38,255 nucleotides of DNA from assembly GCA_045644665.1 (NCBI GenBank), contig JAZRHH010000029.1, forward strand, positions 1 to 38,255, read 5' to 3'. The stretch comes from RGIG9115 sp045644665 (lineage in GTDB: Bacteria; Bacillota; Clostridia; UBA1381). This document shows positions 24,208 to 32,196 of the stretch, in pieces (the first letter of the stretch is position 1; each line of letters starts with the position of its first letter). A model generated the notes under the pieces. That model did no database searches. It was not told where the DNA came from and saw nothing but the letters and a program-made list of their open reading frames with translations. The position numbers and the translations under genes were made by a program.

Positions 24208-25917
24208 ATGAAAAAGATAGCAGCTTTATTGTTAGCAGTCGGAATTTTGAGTTCTACTGCTTCAGCGTTTACTTTTCCGGAGCCGGATTGGGGAGCGCTC
24301 CTTGCTGAAAAGACTCAAATGGTAAGCGAAACTGACTTTGAACTGTATGTAGAGGGTAGCACAGACGGTGCCTACTATACAGGTGCAAAACTTGAGCCGG
24401 TTGCCGGAGTGTATTTTGGAATAATAGCGGAAAATTCAGATTTTGTTTCAAGTCCGAGTGCATATCTTACATATTTTGATATGGATTCAAGACAGTCGGA
24501 TATCTATTATCCGGCAAATACAATAATAAAAAATTCAAATGCAGTTGTAACCATAGGCTATACAGTAAACTCTCTTGATAATGTGGACTATGGTGCCGTA
24601 AGAACTGCCCTTGATACTCTTTCAAAATTTAATAAGCCTATGTTCATACGCTTTGCAAATGAAATGAACGTATCTCCCCTTGGAGACGACCCTACAAAAT
24701 ATGTAGACGTATTCAGAAAAGTGGCAGACATGGTTCATCAGTATCCTCAGTTTGCAGTTGTATGGTCACCTAACGACATGGGTGCTCTTGACAGACCTTT
24801 TGAATACTTTTATCCCGGAGATCAGTATGTGGACTGGATTGGTGTAAGCTCATACATGAAAAAGTATTTTCAGGGAAGACAGGATACTCTTGATAAAGAA
24901 GCAAGGTATTTCATGACAGGTGACTATGCATGGACAACAAACGCTCTAAAGCCAATTGTAAAGTTCATGGAAGAAAATAATATAACCAAACCTATAATGA
25001 TTAGTGAGGGCGGTGTGGCAACAGAAAATATTTATGGTGAAGATCTTGAAGCATGGGCGGTTCCGAGGCTTCGTAATATGTACTATAATACAATAATGAA
25101 GTACCCACAGGTGAAGCTCATAAACTACTTCAACACTTGTCGCATGAATGAAAATGAAAGGTTTTATGTAAGGGACTCTCACACAGCCGGCGCAACAGAT
25201 AAGAGCTATGCTATGAATATTTTAAATGAGGCGTCAGCTTTTGGAGCGTATATAAAGCAGGGACAGGCAAAATCAGATTTTGTCTTCGAAAAAGCAGAAA
25301 AAGGAAGCACTTTAAATGCAAAAAATGGTATAGTAAACCTTTATACCATGGCTCATATTCCCGGAAAACCTGATATTTCTATAAACTATAAGATAGATGG
25401 AGAGTGGTATCATTCAACTTCTGCAGCGCCATACACATGCGGCATTGCCATAAATACACTTTCAGACGGTGCACACACAGTAGAAATTTCTGCAGAAGGT
25501 ATTTCAAAGTCATATACATTTTATAAATCAGGAAATGCAATCAGCTTTGGTAATATGCCAAAGAGCAGCATCGAAATTCTTGTAAATGGCACAGCTCTCA
25601 CCTTTGATGCAGGTGCCGAGCCGCAAATTGTGGATGACAGAACAATGGTGCCTCTTCGTGCAATTTTTGAAGCACTTAATGTACAGGTAAACTGGGACGG
25701 AAACACAAAAACTGTTACAGCAACAGGTCGCGACAGACAGGTTGTTCTCACAATCGGACAAAAGGAAATATCTGTAAACGGTACAAAGACAGAAATTGAC
25801 GTGCCTGCAATGATAATTAGTGACAGAACAATGGTGCCTGTACGAGCAGTGGCTCAAAGTCTTGGCTGCAACGTTGACTGGGTTGCTGATACAAAAACAG
25901 TTGTAATTACAGGATAA
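24208..25917 (+). CDS. Secreted GH26-like glycoside hydrolase with CuAO-N surface domains
   Basis: A 569-residue exported protein. Signal peptide 1-20 (cleavage after ASA). Residues ~40-350 resemble the (beta/alpha)8 barrel of glycoside hydrolase family 26: FIRFANEMN (Glu152, predicted acid/base), VVWSPND, QYVDWIGVSSY and PIMISEGG (Glu267, predicted nucleophile). The residue before the acid/base Glu is Asn instead of the His usual in GH26, so substrate range may differ. A short Ig-like linker (~355-440) is followed by two CuAO-N repeats (~450-569, each with DDRTMVPLRA- or SDRTMVPVRA-type motifs), probable surface-attachment modules. Likely substrates are beta-mannan or mixed-linkage glucan (inference). 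It is co-transcribed with the AbrB-type gene. Confidence 0.8.
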   Translation: MKKIAALLLAVGILSSTASAFTFPEPDWGALLAEKTQMVSETDFELYVEGSTDGAYYTGAKLEPVAGVYFGIIAENSDFVSSPSAYLTYFDMDSRQSDIYYPANTIIKNSNAVVTIGYTVNSLDNVDYGAVRTALDTLSKFNKPMFIRFANEMNVSPLGDDPTKYVDVFRKVADMVHQYPQFAVVWSPNDMGALDRPFEYFYPGDQYVDWIGVSSYMKKYFQGRQDTLDKEARYFMTGDYAWTTNALKPIVKFMEENNITKPIMISEGGVATENIYGEDLEAWAVPRLRNMYYNTIMKYPQVKLINYFNTCRMNENERFYVRDSHTAGATDKSYAMNILNEASAFGAYIKQGQAKSDFVFEKAEKGSTLNAKNGIVNLYTMAHIPGKPDISINYKIDGEWYHSTSAAPYTCGIAINTLSDGAHTVEISAEGISKSYTFYKSGNAISFGNMPKSSIEILVNGTALTFDAGAEPQIVDDRTMVPLRAIFEALNVQVNWDGNTKTVTATGRDRQVVLTIGQKEISVNGTKTEIDVPAMIISDRTMVPVRAVAQSLGCNVDWVADTKTVVITG

Positions 25918-25929
25918 ACTAAAAAAGTG

Positions 25930-25958
25930 TTGAAAAATAAAACAATATGCTTTATAAT
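25930..25958 (+). promoter_or_regulatory. Promoter of the D,D-carboxypeptidase gene
   Basis: TTGAAA (25930-25935), 17-nt spacer, TATAAT (25953-25958). Confidence 0.85.
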
Positions 25959-25997
25959 ATAACTTAAGATACGAATAAGGAAGGAAATAATACAAAA

Positions 25998-27386
25998 ATG
26001 AAAAAGTTGAGTTTTTTGCTGCTTAGTTTTATTGTTCTGCTTTCAAATGTAACTGCCTTTGCAAATGTATATGTGGAGGAGGAAAGCTTTGATGCACCGG
26101 ATATAGAAGCACAATCGGCAATTCTTATGGATATGAAAACAGGGCGTGTGATTTATTCAAAAAACCCTGACGAACGTCTTTATCCTGCATCCACCACAAA
26201 AATTCTTACAGGTATCATGGCACTTGAATTTGGCAATTTAGAGGATGTAGTAACTGCGGACGTTGCTTCTCTTGCACCAATTACAAACGAAGACTCACAT
26301 ATGGGAATTTTAATTGGTGAGCAACTTACAATGGAGCAGCTTATAAACGGAATGATGGTTTATTCAGCAAACGATGCTGCAAATATAATTGCAACTCATA
26401 TTTCCGGTACAAGCAGTCATTTTGTAGAGCTTATGAACAGGAAGGCACAGGAACTTGGAACAACAAACACAAACTTTACAAATACCTATGGTATACATGA
26501 CGAGAACCATTATACAACAGCGTCGGACCTTGCAATTATATCAAGGTACGCAATGAAAAACGAAAAGTTCAGAGAAATTGTAAAACAAAAAACATATTCT
26601 ATTCCACCTACAAATAAGTATACAACAGAGCGTATACTTCCAAGCACAAATCTCTTTATCGGCACAGCTCGTTCTCCCAAATACTACTATTCCGCTGTTA
26701 CAGGTATAAAAACCGGTCACACAAGTGATGCAGGCTACTGCCTTGTATCAAGCGCAGAAAAAGACGGAACAGAGCTTTTGTGTGTTGTAATGAAGGCAAA
26801 GAACCAGGAAGTTTGTTACACAAATTCAAGAAGCCTTCTTGATTTTGGATTTAAAAACTACAAATATCGTACAATAGCCAAAGCAGGTGACGTTGTTACT
26901 GATTCAAAGGTATACGAGGCAAAAAATGATGAAAGAGTTGCTTTTACGGTAAATGAAGATATTCTTGCACTTCTTCCATCCGAGCCTGAACTTTCAGATA
27001 TTATAGAAACTGTGTACGACCTTCCGGAAGTAGTAAAAGCTCCTATAAAAAAAGGTGATGTAATCGGTAGAGTTTCATATAACTATAAGGGCGCCCTTGT
27101 AGGAGGCGGGGACCTTATTGCTACAAATGACGTAAAAAGAAATTTCTTCCTCTTCATATTTCATCTCATAGTTAATGTTCTTTCAAGTCCGTTCTTCTTT
27201 ATTCCTGCCCTTCTTGTTGCGGCAGCGCTTATTATGAGAAGAATAAATATAATGAAGCAGGAAAGACGCAGACGTCTTAGAAGACTTCATTCAAGACAGC
27301 GAAATAATACACAGGTCAGAACAGGAACAAGACGTCCTGTAAATACACGTTTTGAGGATCAACATTACAGGAGACGTAGAAAATAA
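25998..27386 (+). CDS. D-alanyl-D-alanine carboxypeptidase (class A-type low-molecular-weight PBP)
   Basis: A 462-residue peptidoglycan-trimming enzyme of the DacF/DacA family (peptidase S11). Signal peptide 1-22; active-site SxxK as STTK (Ser65, Lys68), SxN as SAN (123-125) and KTG (238-240). A C-terminal beta domain (~290-365) is followed by a membrane helix (~380-410). The very basic Arg-rich tail (~60 residues, QERRRRLRRLHSRQ) would face the cytoplasm or bind membrane or nucleic acid. That tail is longer than in most homologues, which end in an amphipathic helix. It has its own promoter. The terminator that follows directly abuts the next gene. Confidence 0.94.
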   Translation: MKKLSFLLLSFIVLLSNVTAFANVYVEEESFDAPDIEAQSAILMDMKTGRVIYSKNPDERLYPASTTKILTGIMALEFGNLEDVVTADVASLAPITNEDSHMGILIGEQLTMEQLINGMMVYSANDAANIIATHISGTSSHFVELMNRKAQELGTTNTNFTNTYGIHDENHYTTASDLAIISRYAMKNEKFREIVKQKTYSIPPTNKYTTERILPSTNLFIGTARSPKYYYSAVTGIKTGHTSDAGYCLVSSAEKDGTELLCVVMKAKNQEVCYTNSRSLLDFGFKNYKYRTIAKAGDVVTDSKVYEAKNDERVAFTVNEDILALLPSEPELSDIIETVYDLPEVVKAPIKKGDVIGRVSYNYKGALVGGGDLIATNDVKRNFFLFIFHLIVNVLSSPFFFIPALLVAAALIMRRINIMKQERRRRLRRLHSRQRNNTQVRTGTRRPVNTRFEDQHYRRRRK

Positions 27387-27389
27387 AAA

Positions 27390-27436
27390 AACAAAAGCAG
27401 GCTGCTGCGCTTTACCGCAGTAGCCTTGTTTTTTAA
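27390..27436 (+). terminator. Terminator between the carboxypeptidase and SDR genes
   Basis: A GGCTGCTGCG/CGCAGTAGCC stem (one G-T pair) with outer ACAA/TTGT pairs and a six-T tail. The next ribosome site starts within a few bases, so the downstream gene can only be reached by read-through or by a promoter inside the upstream gene. Confidence 0.75.
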
Positions 27437-27447
27437 AAAGGAGAAAA

Positions 27448-28158
27448 ATGATGAAAAATGTACTCATAACCGGAGGCAGCCGGGGAATAGGTGCAGCGTG
27501 TGTAAAAGCTTTTTCAGATAATGGCTGGAGAGTGTTTTTCACTTATTTAAACAGTGAGACGGAAGCACAGGTACTTGCCACCGAGACAGGTGCAATAGCA
27601 GTAAAATGTGACGTGTCCAAGGCAGAAGAACTGGAACGTATAGAAAAGGAAATAGATAAATTTGGCGGCAGGTTTGATGCAATTGTAAATAATGCGGGAA
27701 TTGCCGGGCAAAAGCTCTTTACTGACATAACAGAAGAAGAATGGGACAGAATGTTTGATATAAACATAAAAGGAATGTTCCTCACAACCAGGAAATTCAT
27801 TTCTAAAATGATTTCAGCCCATGAGGGAAGCATAATAAACATTTCATCTGTATGGGGCATGGGCGGTGGAAGCTGTGAGGTACATTACTCTGCTTCAAAG
27901 GCGGCTGTTATTGGATTTACAAAATCCCTTGCCTGTGAAATGGGTCCGTCAGGAATACGTGTAAATTGCGTGGCTCCGGGCGTAATAGACACAAAAATGA
28001 ACGCACATCTGGACGCTGAAGATATAAGAGCTCTTGAAGAAGAAACCCCTCTTTGCAGAACAGGAAAGCCTGACGAAGTGGCAGAAACAGTACTTTTTCT
28101 TGCAGACAAGGGAAGCTTCATAACAGGAGAGGTTATAAAAGTGAGCGGCGGCTTCTAA
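27448..28158 (+). CDS. Short-chain dehydrogenase/reductase, FabG-like
   Basis: A 236-residue classical SDR oxidoreductase (NADPH-type Rossmann fold) with the cofactor loop GGSRGIG (9-15), NNAG (81-84), catalytic Ser133/Ser134, Tyr147 and Lys151 (YSASK), and PG-x-DTKM after the active site. This is the architecture of 3-oxoacyl-ACP reductase FabG and its relatives. With no fatty-acid gene beside it, the substrate is uncertain. AAGGAG lies before the tandem ATGATG start, and either ATG (27448 or 27451) may be used. It lacks its own visible promoter and sits immediately after a terminator. The stop codon overlaps the first copy of the repeat operator of the next gene. Confidence 0.9.
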   Translation: MMKNVLITGGSRGIGAACVKAFSDNGWRVFFTYLNSETEAQVLATETGAIAVKCDVSKAEELERIEKEIDKFGGRFDAIVNNAGIAGQKLFTDITEEEWDRMFDINIKGMFLTTRKFISKMISAHEGSIINISSVWGMGGGSCEVHYSASKAAVIGFTKSLACEMGPSGIRVNCVAPGVIDTKMNAHLDAEDIRALEEETPLCRTGKPDEVAETVLFLADKGSFITGEVIKVSGGF

Positions 28159-28251
28159 ATTGAACTTTTTGAACCAAATTGAACTTTTTAATAAAATTCT
28201 TGACAAAACACGTAATATATGATATTATAAATAAACCAAATTGAACTTTTT
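28157..28251 (+). repeat. Three 14-bp direct repeats flanking the HTH-AlaA promoter
   Basis: AAATTGAACTTTTT occurs at 28157-28170, 28176-28189 and 28238-28251 in the same orientation; copies 2 and 3 share a CC before them. Two copies lie upstream of the -35 (19 bp apart) and one just downstream of the start site. They are candidate operator sites for the HTH domain encoded next. Confidence 0.85.
28200..28228 (+). promoter_or_regulatory. Promoter of the HTH-aminotransferase gene
   Basis: Perfect TTGACA (28200-28205), 17-nt spacer, TATTAT (28223-28228), placed between the second and third direct repeat. Confidence 0.88.
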
Positions 28252-28268
28252 TTGAAAGGAAGAATAAA

Positions 28269-29732
28269 ATGTCAAAGGAAGTTTTTGCAGAAAGGCTTAG
28301 CCTTTCAATTAAAAACCGAGGTTTGAAGCAGGCAGATATTATACGCTCTGCAGAGGCCGCCGGTATAAAGTTGGGCAAAAGTCATATGAGCCAATATGTA
28401 AGCGGAAAAACTGTTCCAAGAGACAGAATTTTACAGTTTCTTGCAGACACTTTGGGTGTAGACCCTCTTTGGCTTATAGGTGACGATACCAACGTTCAGA
28501 CTAGTGGAGGGACATGTATGCGTGAATTTAAAAAATCAAGTAAATTAGATAATGTTTTATATGATGTAAGAGGACCTGTTGTTGCAAAGGCGGCAGAAAT
28601 GGAAGAAGCGGGAATTCAGGTATTAAAGCTTAATATTGGAAACCCTGCCCCCTTTGGTTTCAAGGCGCCTGATGAAGTTGTATACGATATGAGAATTCAG
28701 CTTCCTGAGTGTGAGGGATATTCGGACTCAAGAGGTCTTTTCTCTGCAAGAAAAGCCATTATGCAATACGCACAGCTAAAGAATATTCCAAATGTAACCA
28801 TAGACGGGATATACACAGGAAACGGTGTAAGTGAGCTGATTAACCTTAGTATGTCAGGCCTTTTAAACACGGGTGATGAGGTGCTTATCCCATCTCCCGA
28901 CTATCCTCTTTGGACTGCCTGTGTAACCCTTGCCGGTGGTACTCCTGTGCATTATATATGTGATGAACAAGCAGACTGGTATCCTGATATAGATGATATA
29001 AGAAAAAAGGTAACAGACAAAACAAAGGCAATTGTTATAATAAACCCCAATAACCCGACAGGAGCACTCTATCCAAAGGAACTTTTAGAGGAAATTGTAA
29101 AAATTGCAAGAGAAAATCAGCTTATAATTTTTTCTGACGAAATATATGACAGACTTGTAATGGATGGAGAGGAGCATATATCCATAGCATCTCTCGCGCC
29201 TGACCTTTTCTGCGTAACCTTCAGCGGTCTTTCAAAATCCCACATGGTTGCAGGCTACAGGGTAGGCTGGATGATATTTAGCGGAAACAAAAACATAGCC
29301 AAGGACTATATTGAGGGAATTAATATGCTCTCCAATATGCGACTTTGCTCAAATGTCCCTGCTCAGTCAATAGTCCAGACGGCTCTTGGAGGCTATCAAA
29401 GCGTTAAGAACTATATTGTTCCCGGCGGAAGACTTTATGAACAGAGGGAGTATGTGTATAAAGCACTTAATGACATTCCCGGTATAAGTGCAGTAAAGCC
29501 AAAGGCAGCATTTTACATTTTTCCAAAAATTGATGTTAAAAAGTTCAATATTAAGGATGACGAAAAGTTTGCTTATGACCTTTTGCACGACAAAAAAATT
29601 CTCATAGTAAATGGTAAGGGCTTTAACTGGCATAAGCCTGACCATTTCAGAGTTGTATATCTTCCAAGAATAGAAGTTTTACAAGACGCAATGGGCAAAA
29701 TTGAGGATTTTCTTAAATACTACAAACAGTAA
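28269..29732 (+). CDS. XRE-type HTH domain fused to AlaA-like aminotransferase
   Basis: A 487-residue fusion. Residues 1-~72 are a lambda-repressor/XRE-type helix-turn-helix (KQADIIRSAEAAGIKLGKSHMSQYVSGK). Residues 84-487 are a complete class I PLP aminotransferase very close to E. coli AlaA (YfbQ), with KLNIGNPAPFGF, NGVSELI, DYPLWTA, INPNNPTGA, SDEIYDR and the PLP lysine Lys323 (SGLSKSHMVAGYR). AlaA converts glutamate and pyruvate to alanine. Met84 (ATG 28518) has its own GGAGGG ribosome site at 28506-28511, so a free aminotransferase may also be made. The promoter is flanked by three direct repeats, which suggests autoregulation by the HTH with PLP- or substrate-dependent sensing. Unlike MocR/GntR fusions, the DNA-binding domain here is XRE-type. 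Confidence 0.92.
   Translation: MSKEVFAERLSLSIKNRGLKQADIIRSAEAAGIKLGKSHMSQYVSGKTVPRDRILQFLADTLGVDPLWLIGDDTNVQTSGGTCMREFKKSSKLDNVLYDVRGPVVAKAAEMEEAGIQVLKLNIGNPAPFGFKAPDEVVYDMRIQLPECEGYSDSRGLFSARKAIMQYAQLKNIPNVTIDGIYTGNGVSELINLSMSGLLNTGDEVLIPSPDYPLWTACVTLAGGTPVHYICDEQADWYPDIDDIRKKVTDKTKAIVIINPNNPTGALYPKELLEEIVKIARENQLIIFSDEIYDRLVMDGEEHISIASLAPDLFCVTFSGLSKSHMVAGYRVGWMIFSGNKNIAKDYIEGINMLSNMRLCSNVPAQSIVQTALGGYQSVKNYIVPGGRLYEQREYVYKALNDIPGISAVKPKAAFYIFPKIDVKKFNIKDDEKFAYDLLHDKKILIVNGKGFNWHKPDHFRVVYLPRIEVLQDAMGKIEDFLKYYKQ
28506..28520 (+). promoter_or_regulatory. Internal ribosome site and start codon of the aminotransferase domain
   Basis: GGAGGG at 28506-28511 lies six bases before ATG 28518, in frame with the fusion and exactly at the junction of HTH linker and AlaA-like domain. 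It could produce a 404-residue stand-alone aminotransferase. Confidence 0.55.
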
Positions 29733-29776
29733 AAAGGTATGGCTTACTAGATAATCTAGTATAGCCATACTTTTTA
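29731..29776 (+). terminator. Terminator after the HTH-aminotransferase gene
   Basis: A long stem of about 20 bp (AAAAAGGTATGGCT... with ...AGCCATACTTTTT) and an inner ACTAGAT/ATCTAGT block, followed by a T-run. Confidence 0.9.
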
Positions 29777-29777
29777 G

Positions 29778-29806
29778 TTGACAAAATTTAATAATTGTGG
29801 TAAAAT
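29778..29806 (+). promoter_or_regulatory. Promoter of the ligase-ACP-PPTase operon
   Basis: Perfect TTGACA (29778-29783), 17-nt spacer, TAAAAT (29801-29806), the same box pair as the rny promoter. Confidence 0.85.
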
Positions 29807-29840
29807 TATAAAGATAAGTTTTATAAGGAGTTGAAAGTGG

Positions 29841-31406
29841 ATGAAAGTAAAGTATCAGCCTTTGACAAACCCTCCAAAGCTCATGAGCTTTAAGGATTTG
29901 ATTGAGTTCAGAACAAAGTCAGATAACAAAATTGCTTTTAGATACAGAGTGAAAAAAGAAATCGCCGAGGTTACAGCTCAGCGTTTCAAGGAAAACATAG
30001 AAGAAATCGGAACAGTTCTTTATAATGACGGTTTTAAGGACGCTAAAATTGCAATTATAGGTGAAAACAGCTATGAATGGATTGTTTCATACTTTGCAGT
30101 AGTAAACGGCGGAAATGTTGTTGTTCCTCTTGATAAAGAGCTTCCGGCAGCAGACCTTAAGGAACTTATTTCAAGGAGCGGTGCAACAGCACTTATATAT
30201 TCCCAGTCTTATGAGGACATAAAAGAGGACAACCCTGAAATAAAGGGATATTGCATGAAGGATTTTGAAACTCTTTATGCTCAGGGAAGAAGCCTCATAG
30301 ACGGTGGAAACACAGAGTATATAGACTTTACTCCTGATGGAAATAAGCTTTCATCAATAATATTTACATCAGGTACAACAGGCAAGCCAAAGGGTGTTAT
30401 GCTTACTCCAAGAAATATCCTCGCTGACATAATTGCAGCAGGAAGCATATCATCACTTGCAGGTGATACGCTGCTTACTCTTCCGCTTCATCATACATTC
30501 GCTTTCTCAACAAGCGTTGTTGCAAATATTATTTTTGAGGGCACAACCTATATAAATGCAAGTCTGAGAAACTTCAAAAAGGACCTTGTAGAATTTAAGC
30601 CAAGAAACATTTGTGTTGTTCCTTTGTATCTTGAGTCCCTTTACAAAAATATATGGAGCTCTGCCAAGGAACAGAAAAAGGACAAGCTTCTAAAAACAAT
30701 GATAGGTATAAGCAACGGTCTTTTAAAGGTTGGTATTGACGTAAGACGCAAACTTTTCAAGTCAGTTCTTGACCAGCTTGGCGGAAACCTTGACCTGCTT
30801 GTTGCAGGTGGCGCGCCCATAAGCGATGTTTATACAAAAGGCTTTGCAGACCTTGGAATTGTAGTAATTAATGGCTACGGAATAACAGAATGTTCTCCTG
30901 TTGTATCAGTAAACCGTCAGTCAAAAGTGGTTCTTGGAAGTGTAGGCCCTGTATGTAATTGCTGCCAGGTGAAAATAAAGGACGGAGAAATCCTTGTCAA
31001 AGGTGAAAATGTAATGCTTGGTTACTTCCAGGACGAGGAAGCAACAAAGGAAGCCTTTGATGACGGATGGTTCAAAACAGGTGACCTTGGATATATGGAT
31101 GGTGAATATCTTTATATCACAGGCCGTAAGAAAAACCTTATCATCCTTTCTAACGGCAAAAACGTATCTCCGGAAGAGCTTGAGGATATTATTACAACAA
31201 AAACTGCGGCTGATGAAGTTATCGTTTATCAGGACGGGGATATGATTGCAGCAGAAATATACGCCGAGGAAAAAGAGGGAATACAGGAAGCAATCAACGA
31301 AATAAACAAGACTCTGCCTTCATATAAGCAGATACACAAGATTAGCTTCAGAGATACTGAATTTGAAAAAACAACAACAAAAAAAATAAAGAGAAAATAT
31401 AACTAG
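29841..31406 (+). CDS. Acyl-AMP ligase (acyl-CoA / acyl-ACP synthetase family)
   Basis: A 521-residue ANL-superfamily adenylating enzyme. Seen: the AMP-binding P-loop FTSGTTGKPKGVMLTP (~175-190), NGYGITECSPV (A5-type), DGWFKTGDLGYMDGEYLYITGRKKNLII (A7-A8 hinge) and a C-terminal Lys in TTTKKIKRKYN (A10-type). This is the long-chain fatty-acid ligase type that activates a carboxylate as acyl-AMP and transfers it to CoA or to a carrier protein. A stand-alone ACP gene starts 15 nt downstream and its PPTase after that, so loading of the adjacent ACP is the likely role (inference). Ribosome site AAGGAG. The gene has its own promoter and begins the operon. Confidence 0.9.
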   Translation: MKVKYQPLTNPPKLMSFKDLIEFRTKSDNKIAFRYRVKKEIAEVTAQRFKENIEEIGTVLYNDGFKDAKIAIIGENSYEWIVSYFAVVNGGNVVVPLDKELPAADLKELISRSGATALIYSQSYEDIKEDNPEIKGYCMKDFETLYAQGRSLIDGGNTEYIDFTPDGNKLSSIIFTSGTTGKPKGVMLTPRNILADIIAAGSISSLAGDTLLTLPLHHTFAFSTSVVANIIFEGTTYINASLRNFKKDLVEFKPRNICVVPLYLESLYKNIWSSAKEQKKDKLLKTMIGISNGLLKVGIDVRRKLFKSVLDQLGGNLDLLVAGGAPISDVYTKGFADLGIVVINGYGITECSPVVSVNRQSKVVLGSVGPVCNCCQVKIKDGEILVKGENVMLGYFQDEEATKEAFDDGWFKTGDLGYMDGEYLYITGRKKNLIILSNGKNVSPEELEDIITTKTAADEVIVYQDGDMIAAEIYAEEKEGIQEAINEINKTLPSYKQIHKISFRDTEFEKTTTKKIKRKYN

Positions 31407-31420
31407 AGAGGTAATTTAAA

Positions 31421-31639
31421 ATGTTTGAAAGAGTAAAAGATATTTTAGCAGAATTTGCAGATGAGACAGTTATCACACCTGATGCTTCACTTACAGCTGA
31501 TTTGGGACTTACATCATTTGATGTTATTTCAATTATAATGGCGTTTGAGGATGAATTCGATATAGAAATTCCTGACAGAGACGTGCACAAAATGGTAATT
31601 GTTAATGATGTAGTGGAGTATATAGAATCAAGAGTATGA
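31421..31639 (+). CDS. Acyl carrier protein
   Basis: A 72-residue acidic four-helix carrier protein. Ser32 in DLGLTSFDVISII is the phosphopantetheine attachment site; the usual DSL is TSF here, a variant seen in specialised carriers rather than the housekeeping AcpP. The preceding gene is an acyl-AMP ligase, and the next, overlapping by four bases, is a PPTase. This suggests a dedicated acyl-carrier module. Ribosome site GAGAGG before ATG 31421. Confidence 0.9.
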   Translation: MFERVKDILAEFADETVITPDASLTADLGLTSFDVISIIMAFEDEFDIEIPDRDVHKMVIVNDVVEYIESRV

Positions 31640-32187
31640 TTTTAGAAATTTTTATGACCCCCTCCGGGTGTGGTCTTAAAAAAACTGAATATGAGGTTTT
31701 ATTGTCCGCTGTACCACAAGAGAAAATGCAGCAGATAAAAAAACAAAAAGTCAAACACAATGCCGATAATTCACTTATCGGCATTGCTCTTGTTATGGCT
31801 GCAGTGTCAAAAACTTTTAGTATTCCCGTATCTGATATTATGCTGGAATACGAAAATGGAAAACCGTATATAAAAAGCCATGAAAGTATTTTTGTCAGTA
31901 TCAGCCACAGCTGTGACCTGGTAGTTTGTGCAGTGTCGGATACGCCTGTTGGCATAGATACAGAAAAAATCCGTGCCTTTAACCCTGCTGTAGCACATAA
32001 AATATTTCATAAAAGTGAAATAATATCGGACAGCCAATACACAAAAGAGTGGACAATCCTCGAAGCTGCTCTTAAGCTAAAGGGAATAGGGTTGTCAGGC
32101 TTTAGAAACAGTGAACTACTGTCAGGTGTTGAAACAGAAAGTGTTTTGTACGATGATTACTGGATTACTGCTGCGTATAACGTATAA
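31636..32187 (+). CDS. Sfp-type 4'-phosphopantetheinyl transferase
   Basis: A 183-residue enzyme that transfers phosphopantetheine from CoA to the Ser of carrier proteins. The Mg-binding pair is GIDTE (Asp108, Glu110), and the third acidic residue is Glu143 in WTILEAALKLKG. The normally conserved Lys of WxxKEAxxK is Leu142 here, while Lys147 is kept. The N-terminal pseudo-half is shorter than in Sfp (~220 residues), giving a compact protein. The start codon overlaps the ACP stop (ATGA), so expression is coupled. The likely target is the adjacent ACP. Confidence 0.88.
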   Translation: MILEIFMTPSGCGLKKTEYEVLLSAVPQEKMQQIKKQKVKHNADNSLIGIALVMAAVSKTFSIPVSDIMLEYENGKPYIKSHESIFVSISHSCDLVVCAVSDTPVGIDTEKIRAFNPAVAHKIFHKSEIISDSQYTKEWTILEAALKLKGIGLSGFRNSELLSGVETESVLYDDYWITAAYNV

Positions 32188-32196
32188 GGAGGATTT

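Noticed and set aside
28157..28251. CRISPR array
   Set aside because: Only three 14-bp repeats with unequal spacing (19 and 62 bp), centred on a promoter, and no cas genes; better explained as operators.
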